Origin: Sordaria brevicollis
Taxonomy: Eukaryota; Ascomycota; Sordariomycetes; Sordariales; Sordariaceae
DNA length: 64,000 bases
NCBI GenBank assembly: GCA_033439795.1
Contig: JAUTDP010000004.1
Span: forward strand, 2,170,001-2,234,000
Direction of reading: 5' to 3'
Under the pieces are notes generated by a model, which was not told where the DNA came from, searched no databases, and saw only the letters and a list, made by a program, of their open reading frames with translations. The position numbers and the translations under genes are program-made. Each line of letters starts with the position of its first letter. Within the stretch, counting starts at the first letter, position 1. Of the stretch, positions 1 to 8,353 are shown piece by piece.

Positions 1-860
1 GGCAGTACCTGTTCGGGGAGCGGGGTGTTGGATAACTCCCCCACCGACACGGCGTTGTACGGAGCTAGAACCTGGTCATTCATCTCCCTGATAAACTCGT
101 GGATGCGCGGGCCGTTGCACCACATCTCGGGCGCCGGCTGGTCCGTCTCCCCCGGCATGGTAACGGGGGCGTCCGGGAAATCGACTCGTTTGGAGTACTT
201 GTTTACGGTGTCGATGCGGAACCCGTCGACACCCCTGTCGAGCCAGAACCGCATCGCTTCGTCGTAGATGGCCTTGCGGCAGGCTGGGTTTTCCCAGTTG
301 AGATCCGGTTGCGAGGTGTCGTAGAGGTGGAGATAGTATTCCTGGGTGTGCTCGTCCCAGGTCCAGGTAGGCCCCGCGAAATACGAGCGCCAGTTGGTGG
401 GAGGCTTGCGCTCGCCTGTTACGGGATCGTAGCGGGCTGGTTTCCACATGTACCAGTCGCGTTTTGGGTTGGTTTTTGAGGAGCGCGATTCTTGGAACCA
501 GGGGTGTTGGTCTGAGGTGTGGTTGACGACGAGGTCGAGGATCAGCTTCATGCCCCGGGAGTGGCAGGCGGCGATGAGGTCGTCGACGTCAGAAAGGGTG
601 CCGTAGCGGGAGTAGACGGCTTGGTAGTCGGAGATGTCGTAGCCCATGTCCTTCTGGGGAGACTCGAACATGGGAGACAGCCAGACGCAGTCGACGCCAA
701 GGTCGTGCAGGTAGTCGATTTTGGCGATGAGGCCGGGGATGTCGCCCCAGCCGTCATTGTTGGTGTCTTTGAAGCTGGCTGGGTAGACCTGGTAGAAGAC
801 GGCTTCTTTCCACCAGGGCGTTTTGCCCACGCAGAGGGAGGTGTCGTTGACGGAGCCCAT
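1..860 (-). CDS. GH13 alpha-glucosidase (maltase), C-terminal part outside window
   Basis: Hydrolyses terminal alpha-glucosidic bonds of maltose-type sugars, probably in the cytosol, since no signal peptide is seen. The ATG at 860 opens an uninterrupted frame of 286 codons that runs off the left edge; family members are about 580 residues, so roughly half is present. Visible GH13 landmarks are an N-terminal WWKEAVFYQVYPASF start of the barrel, DLVVNHTSD (region I), DGFRIDTVN with nucleophile Asp217, and VGELSN with general acid Glu275. The residue after the nucleophile is Thr218; in yeast enzymes Thr at this place goes with maltase-type alpha-1,4 preference and Val with isomaltase, so I infer a maltase. 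It diverges from a maltose permease across a 1.7 kb shared promoter, which supports this role. Confident of family, fairly confident of substrate. Confidence 0.93.
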   Translation of the reverse strand, partial: MGSVNDTSLCVGKTPWWKEAVFYQVYPASFKDTNNDGWGDIPGLIAKIDYLHDLGVDCVWLSPMFESPQKDMGYDISDYQAVYSRYGTLSDVDDLIAACHSRGMKLILDLVVNHTSDQHPWFQESRSSKTNPKRDWYMWKPARYDPVTGERKPPTNWRSYFAGPTWTWDEHTQEYYLHLYDTSQPDLNWENPACRKAIYDEAMRFWLDRGVDGFRIDTVNKYSKRVDFPDAPVTMPGETDQPAPEMWCNGPRIHEFIREMNDQVLAPYNAVSVGELSNTPLPEQVL

Positions 861-2607
861 GGCTTGATCGTGACTTGAATGAATTTGGTGATGACAGCTT
901 TGGAGAAAGTTCTACTCTGAAGCAAATGAATGAACCCAGATGAAGGAGGAAAAGATTTGAAGTGAAAAAGTGTTCTTCAAGTGATCTACACTCATCTCGT
1001 GAGGAGAGAGGGGTTCAATCCTACACTACTTATCCACGGAGAGAGCATCAGGGATCCTCGGAAGCCAGAAAGTCAACAATTCGTTATCGGCGACAACCCC
1101 AAAAGCTGGCCTTCGGTTACGTGCCGAGATCCCGCCCGGACAGGACGATCGGAGTGTCCGTGTCGGAGTCGGAGCTCTCTGATGGTTTGAAGATATCGCC
1201 TCGGTCCATCTCTTCGCCCGGCGGTTGAATGAACTTCCTCCGGTGTTTGGGAGACTGTGATTGCCACTGTTCGAGGTTGGCCTCTTTGCAACTCCGACTC
1301 CCTTGTCAGATTTATGGTCATTTTGGTCTTGCGCTTTGGTATTGCGAAGCACCATGGCACTAACAGCTGACGCCCAGAGCTACACAGCATTCTGATAGTC
1401 ACCAGGTACTTCTGCATCAGCCAAGTCCCTATGTTGAACTCCCATTGGCTCAAACACCCTCTACCCCAAACCTGTCCCTCAACACCATCAAAGGGCTCAC
1501 AAACTCCGACACCCCTGCCCCCAATGCGACGCCATCTTCTTTGACATCTCCACAGACGTCACCGGCTTGACTTCCTTCCTCCAACTTCATTGGTTTTTCA
1601 AGAAATTTTCTTTCACACAATCATCCACACCGTCGACCCAGCCCTTTGGGTTTTATCGCCATATGCTGATCCCATGTGCCGGAGCAAGACCGCGAGACAA
1701 CAGCGAAAGCGAGAAGATCCATCTATCCCTACCCCGGATTTGTCGTGAGCTGTTTGAGCGATTAAACGTGGGGTCTGGGGAATCGGGAATGGGGATGGTT
1801 GCAACCTCGAGCGGAGTTTCTGGGGGTGAGATCCTGGGGTCTTGCTCCGACACTGCGGTCGGTCAACGGTTTTTTTGTTTTGCTAGTCTCCATGACATGA
1901 CAAGCGACTGCGAGAAGCCATTTGACTTCCTACCGTAGACTCGACACCGGAAGTTCACCAAAATGCAGTTCCCTCCATTACTTCATTGCCATAGAGGTAT
2001 CATATGACCACCCGTCTATGCTGCAAAAATTTCCCTTTTCGAAGAGACGGCATGTGTGATGTGATGTCACCCTAGATGGTAACGGTAAAGCTTCACTGAG
2101 CTATTGATATTCATTCCTGCGAGGTGATGCTTATCATCAGTATCGTCTGTTCAGTTTTGGGTACAAGAGCAACAACATGGTTGCCACACCCACAAAAGTG
2201 CAAAAGCTTGCAGAAGCTTTTTTCTCGTTCTCGGCAACGTGGGTTGGCCTGGAATTCTTGGTAGTTAGGTTCTCTCTGGGCCACCACTGGGCAACGCCGA
2301 CGACGATCCACCTACCGGCAGGCAGAGATCACTAACACCGTCTATTCGATCCCTTTTGGGAATATTGCTCCTCCCCCTTGACCTTTCCTTGATGCTGGCA
2401 CTTTTTTCGACCACGATATACTTGCTGTCGCACACACATAAAGACGCAGGATTCCCGTCTCTATTCTCCTCTCATGCTTGCTATCCTCTCTCTTTTACAA
2501 TCAGGCTCTTCTAGGGGTTAGTTCTTGGCCTCCTCTTTCTTCTCCCCTGATCATCATCATCATCAATCTCTTTCTGAGGCCCGACAACCTCAACACTCCC
2601 CATCACA
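861..2607. promoter_or_regulatory. Shared divergent promoter of maltase and maltose permease
   Basis: No credible gene is visible in these 1.75 kb; the short frames lack homology I recognise and overlap one another on both strands. The stretch must hold the promoters of both flanking genes. The last 250 bases before the permease ATG are pyrimidine-rich, as in many fungal promoters. A CGG-N8-CGG site occurs at 1856-1869 (separate entry). Confidence 0.6.
1856..1869 (+). promoter_or_regulatory. CGG-N8-CGG site, possible zinc-cluster activator site
   Basis: Two CGG triplets in direct orientation, separated by eight bases, lie about 740 bp before the permease ATG and 1 kb before the maltase ATG. 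This spacing equals the published AmyR-type consensus CGGN8(C/A)GG for fungal starch and maltose genes. One such match is expected by chance about once in 2 kb when both strands and both forms are counted, so the match is suggestive only. Confidence 0.3.
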
Positions 2608-4408
2608 ATGGCGGACCAAAAGCCCCTTTCCTCTACGCCTGAAAAGGCCGTAGAGGCAGGCACCAACACCACCACCAGTCCCCAAGACGACGTGGTCCTC
2701 GTCGAAGCCAAACATGCTGCCGACACCGAGCACGAAATGACCCTCCTCCGCGCCATCAAGCTCTACCCAAAGGCCATCGGCTGGTCGGTCCTGCTCTCCT
2801 CGACCCTGATTATGGAAGGATACGACCTTGCCCTCCTTGGTAGTCTCTACGCCTCGCCCGTCTTCAACGAGAAGTTCGGCGAGTTCGACCCAGAGAAGGG
2901 CAAATATGTCGTTTCCGCTGCTTGGCAGTCCGGCCTGTCCAATGGAGCTAGAGCCGGCGAGATCTTCGGCTTGATCCTGGCGGGTTGGGCTGCTGATCGT
3001 ATTGGATACAGAAACACGACGATTGTCAGCTTGGTGTTGATGATTGCCTTCATCTTTGTGTTGTTCTTTGCGCCGAATGTCAAGGTGTTGGTGGTTGGCG
3101 AGATCCTTTGTGGTGAGTTGCATCTCCAATTCGATACCCTATCATGCATACGTTCCTTTCCAAGGGGCCAAGAGTCGCTATGCATTTCGGACTTCCATGT
3201 ACCGAGACGTTGAAGTGGTATGCTAACCGGTCCGAACCCAAACAGGTATTCCCTGGGGTGCCTTCCAGAGCGTTACACCCGCCTATGCCTCCGAGGTTGC
3301 GCCGATGGTGCTTCGTCCGTACCTGACAACTTTCATCAACATGTGCTGGGTTATTGGCCAATTCTTCGCCGCCGCCGTCAACAAGGGCTCCGTAGGACGC
3401 ACCGATCAATGGGCGTACCGGATTCCTTTCGGTGTACAATGGGTGTGGCCGATTCCCATTCTCGCTGGTCTCGTCTTCGCTCCCGAGTCGCCTTGGTGGT
3501 ACGTCCGACACAACAGGAGGGAGGAAGCAAAGGCGTCGCTGCTCCGTTTGACATCCAGGAACCAGCCCGGTTTCAATGTCGATGAGACCCTCGCCATGAT
3601 TGAGCATACCAACGAGCTCGAGAAGCAGTTGAAGGAGGGTGTCACTTTCCGTGATTGCTTCAAGGGTATTGACCTCCGTCGCACGGAGATCGTCGTTGGT
3701 ATCTGGCTTGTGCAAACCCTCGGCGGTCAGAACCTCATGGGTTACTTCTCGTACTTCCTCACACAAGCCGGCATGGATCCGAGCAACTCTTTCTCCCTTT
3801 CCATGGGCCAGTACGCCCTCGGCATGGTCGGCACCGCCGGTTCTTGGTTCCTCATGTCGCGTGTCGGTCGTCGGCGCATCCACTTCAGCGGTCTTTGCGC
3901 ACAGTTCTGTCTGCTTATCATCGTCGGCGGCCTTTCCTTCGGCGGCAACAAAGCCTCCGTATGGGCCATCGGTGGTGTCCTGATTGCTTTCACGTTTGTC
4001 TATGACTTTGCTGTCGGACCGGTCACGTACTGTCTCATTTCCGAGCTGTCTTCAACCCGTCTCAAGGCCAAGACCATTGTGCTTGCCCGCGCGGCATACA
4101 ATGCAAGCAACATCTTTGTCAACGTCATGACGAACTACCAGCTTAGCTCAACGGCATGGAACTGGGGCGCCAGAACGGCCTTCTTCTGGGCTGGCAGCTG
4201 CTTGTTGTCTGCTATCTGGGTGTTCTTCAGACTACCGGAGCCGAAGGGAAGGACGTATGCTGAGTTGGATATTCTGTTTGAGAAGAAGGTTGCCGCGAGG
4301 AAGTTTGCAAAGACCAAGGTTGACCCCTTTGACTTGCAGCATCATGGCGAGAAGAAGTTGTCGCTCGAGGAGATGCAGAGCCATGAGGCAAAGGAGACTA
4401 AGGCTTGA
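2608..4408 (+). CDS. MFS alpha-glucoside (maltose) permease
   Basis: Predicted plasma-membrane proton symporter for maltose and similar sugars, sugar-transporter family of the MFS. Two exons: 2608-3112 and 3246-4408, intron 3113-3245 (GTGAGT...CAG), giving 555 residues. The splice joins ILC-GIPWGAFQS, the expected sequence of TM4-5 in maltose permeases. Other landmarks are the loop 2-3 signature GWAADRIGYRN, PESPWWYVRHNRREEA in the central loop, and SELSSTRLKAKT after TM10. The N-terminal 50 residues are hydrophilic and acidic, typical of Mal31/Agt1-like carriers, and the C-terminus is a charged tail. The ATG at 2608 has a good context (CACAATGGC). Neighbours are a divergent maltase and, 0.8 kb downstream on the same strand, a zinc-cluster regulator. 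Substrate is inferred from family and context. Confidence 0.93.
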
Positions 4409-5232
4409 ACGTCTTGAGTGTAGGGACGCTTGATCATGTGTTCTTGATAGCGAATTAATGATACCTGTGATGAATCAGCTCTTGTAATTTCCTGTGTGTT
4501 TGTGGTAGAAAGTGTGAGTGTCCCGAAACATTCGTAAGAAAATGCCGTGAAGTCGGGGCAAAGCAGCTTGTTGACCAGGTCGTTGGTCGAATGTAGATGG
4601 CCTTTAGGAATTGACCAAACACCGCATCAGATAAGTAAAGCTTATGTCGAAGAACTGAAACTGGCAGTCACCGTACCAAAATGCCTCGTCAACGAAATCG
4701 CACCGCTTGTTGTATGTCGTGGGTGCTTGCTGTCGCGATGTTTTTTGCCTCCCATCCTGGGCGGCGCACAAATTTCCCTTTCAGGCGAGTTAGTGGCTCT
4801 TTGCAGGCTAGTGCCAAGTCAATATAGCGGGTACATTGCTGTAAAAGCTTGAAACGACGGCAAGGTTTCATTGGGGGAGCGGCAGATCCAGGGGATCACC
4901 CGATCACATCACCATTCATGCCAGTTTCTGGACTTATGCGATCCTCTCTCACCTTTTTCCACCATACATCTTTTCACCTGTCATTGTGTTAGTTTGGCAA
5001 GCTATCAATTCTTCAGAAGAAGTGGGACGAGCGGTGACAGATCAAGTCCACAAAACAAACCTTGTCTCGCTTCTGCACCTTAGGACCGAAAAGACGCGTT
5101 TTTGATCGACTGTTATTGAGTAACGGCGGGACGGGACGAGGCAAGGCCGGCCGGGCAACCGTTCGGCACTATTCCGAGACGCGCCGCATCATGGGAGAAT
5201 AGGAAGGCCGCTACTAGGCGATAGGCGGCGAC
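4409..5232. other. Intergenic: permease 3' end and regulator promoter
   Basis: I see no gene, RNA or repeat here. It should contain the permease terminator and the promoter and leader of the downstream zinc-cluster gene. Confidence 0.6.
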
Positions 5233-7332
5233 ATGGGTTGGAATGACGATGAAGACGATAACACTGTCGTCGACCGACATGCCCCCGAACCCGCTTTTGA
5301 CAGCCATGCGGCTCTCGTTGCGATTGACCACTCGGCTGAGCCCGTACCCACATCGGCAAGCGGCTCTTCTTCCTCCTCCAATGCGACAGCCTCAATGCCG
5401 TCTGGGCACGGTGACATCCCTCCAGCAGCAGTAACTTCCGGTACAGGCCCAGGTCCGGTACGGAGACAGAAGAAGAGAGCCCAGGTATCAAAGGCTTGTC
5501 AGCGATGTAGGCGACTGCAAAAGGGGTGTAGCGAGTCGCGGCCGTGTCAGAGATGCATCGGAGTTGGACTGGAGGATCAATGTCTCCGGAGCGAGATGGC
5601 GGTCGAGTGTCATCGAGGTGGAAGCAGCCGAAATGGAGGACATCATCATTCCCAGTCCCTATCCCAGACACAAGTTAGTTTGCCGCGATCTCAGCCCGGC
5701 ATGGTGGAGCCAGTTACAGCAGCAGCAGCAACAGTCACGGCAACAGGAACATGGTCCTTTACCCAACTTCCAGCCAGTCCAGAGAGTCTGGTCGGCTACC
5801 CTCTGATCAGCAGCGGCGCAGCATCAGCGACCTCACCTCACCAGGCGCAACACCTACAGCCTGGCGTCAATCCTGTCCCCAGAGCCGTCTTGGACCACTG
5901 CATATCGCGCTTCTTCTCCCGACTCTACCCCACCATTCCCATTCTCACGCATTCATACGTCGACCAACTCCTCCACGTCTCTTCCTCTCAGCCCTCAAAG
6001 AACGAAGGCGCAGAAGCTCAGACCCTGCTGCTCTCTCTCTCCGCCCTTGTTCTCCTTCAAATCGAGCACCCGACCTCGCAACTGTTCACCTCACACGGCG
6101 TCCCACACTCCAACTCCGTCTATGGCCGGCTTCTCTTTGAAGAAGCTCAAGCCAGTCACCACAGGGCTTTGGCGCAGAGAAGGTTTGCCCCTACGCTCGA
6201 GAGGGTGTTGATCACTTTCTTCCTGTACGCATGCCATGCTGTGTTGTTCCATCATAGTCAAGCATTCTTCTGGTTGAGGGAGGCCACAACACTGTGGGTT
6301 GTTTTGAGGATCGATGATGGGTCCGGCACTCAAGAAGGGGAAGCGCGAGAGTTGGCGAGAGTTCGAAAGTCGTTGGCGAATAGATTATTTTGGGTGCTTT
6401 TGGTCAGCGAAAGGTCGCATGGGATAAGATACCGAAGGCCCATAACGCTGCAGATCACGCCCGCCACACCGTCGCTGGATTTCTGTACCGATCCAGAGTT
6501 TGCGGGTCTAGCGAGCCTGGTAGCGCTGTTCAGGCAGTTGGATACGGGGTTCATGTCCTTGCTGAACGAGGAAGTGACGAGCGCGAGCTTGTTTGCTAGT
6601 CCGGCGATGGTGGCGGCGCCTCTGGATGTGGTAGAGAAGTCAATTGCGGAGGCTGTGCCCGGTCCGAGTCCAGCGGCTGGCCCGCTTCCAGGTCTGGGTT
6701 CGGGTTCGAGTCCGGGGTCGGTTTCGCTCCCGTCAATGTCACCCGATGGTCGGTTACTGGATTCCATGCCTGCCTCCCCGACCGCGGGACAAGCGCCTTG
6801 CCTTCTCCCAACCGGCCACCTCCACACCACTCAAGTTGCCAACCTGAAGATCACCCAGCTCTGGCTGCGTGTGATTCTCTGGCAGATCCGTCTGCGTATC
6901 GGTCTTCTCATCCCACCACCTCCTCGTCCTACCACGGCCGTCGCTTCCTCTCCCATTGGTGCCACAGGTGTGAAAGAGTCATTAACCTACCACCACCCCC
7001 TCTCGATCGCTCACGAACTTGTCGCCGTCACCAAATCTCTTCCCCTAGAAAGCATCCGCGTACATGGCGTCGGGCTGACAGAAAAGGTGTTTGACATCGC
7101 TTGCGCGATGGTGGATGTGCTTGCTAAGGTGCCACTGGAGGATCGGAGACCGGCGTCGCTGCTCATGACGAAGGAAAGACAGGAGGAAGAAGAAAGGGAA
7201 GACTTGGAATGGATCCGAGGCCTGATTCATCGGTTGTCAGGAGGAGAAGCGATTTATGATGGGTTGTTAGGGAGACACATTGCTTGTGTGCTGCCTGGTT
7301 GGTCATTGAGAGGGTTCAAGGAGGATATATGA
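5233..7332 (+). CDS. Zn2Cys6 transcription factor, possible maltose regulator
   Basis: Nuclear DNA-binding regulator, 699 residues in one exon. A zinc cluster begins at about residue 89 with spacing CX2CX6CX5CX2CX8C (CQRCRRLQKGC, then PCQRC). It is preceded by a basic stretch RRQKKRAQ, a likely nuclear localisation signal, and by an acidic, Ser-rich N-terminus. A Gln/Pro/Ser-rich linker follows, then a helical middle region starting near residue 215 (RAVLDHCISRFFSRLYPTIP) that resembles the fungal-specific transcription factor middle domain. A Ser/Gly/Pro-rich insert sits near residues 470-520. The cluster sequence is not close to AmyR as I know it. The position beside permease and maltase, like yeast MAL loci, suggests it controls them, but this is inference from context only. 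Confidence 0.88.
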   Translation: MGWNDDEDDNTVVDRHAPEPAFDSHAALVAIDHSAEPVPTSASGSSSSSNATASMPSGHGDIPPAAVTSGTGPGPVRRQKKRAQVSKACQRCRRLQKGCSESRPCQRCIGVGLEDQCLRSEMAVECHRGGSSRNGGHHHSQSLSQTQVSLPRSQPGMVEPVTAAAATVTATGTWSFTQLPASPESLVGYPLISSGAASATSPHQAQHLQPGVNPVPRAVLDHCISRFFSRLYPTIPILTHSYVDQLLHVSSSQPSKNEGAEAQTLLLSLSALVLLQIEHPTSQLFTSHGVPHSNSVYGRLLFEEAQASHHRALAQRRFAPTLERVLITFFLYACHAVLFHHSQAFFWLREATTLWVVLRIDDGSGTQEGEARELARVRKSLANRLFWVLLVSERSHGIRYRRPITLQITPATPSLDFCTDPEFAGLASLVALFRQLDTGFMSLLNEEVTSASLFASPAMVAAPLDVVEKSIAEAVPGPSPAAGPLPGLGSGSSPGSVSLPSMSPDGRLLDSMPASPTAGQAPCLLPTGHLHTTQVANLKITQLWLRVILWQIRLRIGLLIPPPPRPTTAVASSPIGATGVKESLTYHHPLSIAHELVAVTKSLPLESIRVHGVGLTEKVFDIACAMVDVLAKVPLEDRRPASLLMTKERQEEEEREDLEWIRGLIHRLSGGEAIYDGLLGRHIACVLPGWSLRGFKEDI

Positions 7333-7920
7333 TGGAAAAGCGAAATTGAGTAATTGGAAACTGAAATGTTGAAGAGAGAGAAGAGGAAGAAATTAATTGC
7401 CTCGTAATGGATTGGAACGGGAAGGCGCAATCGGTTTGCATTTCAGAGGATGTTCCTTCCACTTCTCAAACAAAAAGCCTTATCGTTATCTTGACAGATA
7501 TCTGGTGACGGTTTTTGGCCTGTGCACGTCAACACCGTACCGAAGAGAGAAGTTGAACATTGTAGCTTTTGGACTTGCCCTCGACAGAAATGGAGAGGTT
7601 GAAAAGAAAAAAGTTCGAGTGAATGGGAGACGCATTGTTATTGAGATACTTCCAGGCTGGGTGATGTTTTCCCGTGATTTTGCAATGTTGTTTCACCAAA
7701 GACCTCCAACGCAAACAAAATGAAGAAAAGCATCTGCATGTATCATCATCGCATGCAAAAATGACGTCGGCGTCGAGCTCACTATCCACAAAAACAACTG
7801 TTACAAAACTCCCACTTTCATGATAAAATAAATAAGCAAAAAATAAGAGGAAAGAACCAACAACGCCAAAAGGCAGGATTGACCAGGTGCAAAAAGGGGA
7901 AAAAAAACAGAAAAAAGAAT
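7333..7920. other. Intergenic, nothing seen
   Basis: A+T-rich downstream region of the zinc-cluster gene leading to the tRNA-Lys gene on the other strand. The short frames on both strands have no recognisable content. The stretch at 7810-7918 is rich in A runs and lies downstream of the tRNA on its own strand, so it contains the oligo-T terminator for RNA polymerase III (TTTTTTTCCCC region near 7898-7905). Confidence 0.5.
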
Positions 7921-8029
7921 CGCCCACGGCGAGACTCGAACTCGCAACATTCAGATGGCCTAGAAGGAATTTCCTTGCGGGAAACTCTTCTTAAAAGTCT
8001 GACGCGCTAACCAATTGCGCCACGCGGGC
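7921..8029 (-). tRNA. tRNA-Lys (UUU), with intron
   Basis: The reverse strand folds as a tRNA. The acceptor GCCCGCG pairs with CGTGGGC (one G-T pair), the A box lies in TGGCGCAATTGG and the B box is GAGTTCGAGTC. Anticodon stem TCAGA/TCTGA encloses the loop C-T-TTT-A...A. The anticodon TTT is at 7995-7993 and a 35-nt intron at 7991-7957 follows position 37, the canonical eukaryotic site. It lies between the 3' ends of the zinc-cluster gene and the Dbp7 gene. Confidence 0.93.
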
Positions 8030-8353
8030 TTTTGCGTTGTATTTTTGTGTGATTGGCCGTCGGGAAAGTCCACTTATAAGCTTGGGGTCACCTGGTGAGA
8101 CAAAACTTGCAAACACCAAGATCACAATCGTCACCAACGAAAAAGAACAAAGGGGAAAAAGCCAACAAGCTTGTTGCACAAACAAAAGAAATATCCAGCT
8201 TTTATTCCCATTCCCACATCCACACCAACACCTTCTCTCCTCCTGGGGTATATGTTCCTAGTACCTTATTCTTTTAACTTGATGATAATGCACTTTGTTC
8301 CACAATTGCCATCCATCCCATCCCTCTTTCCCCCCTCCAAAAAAACAACCCGC

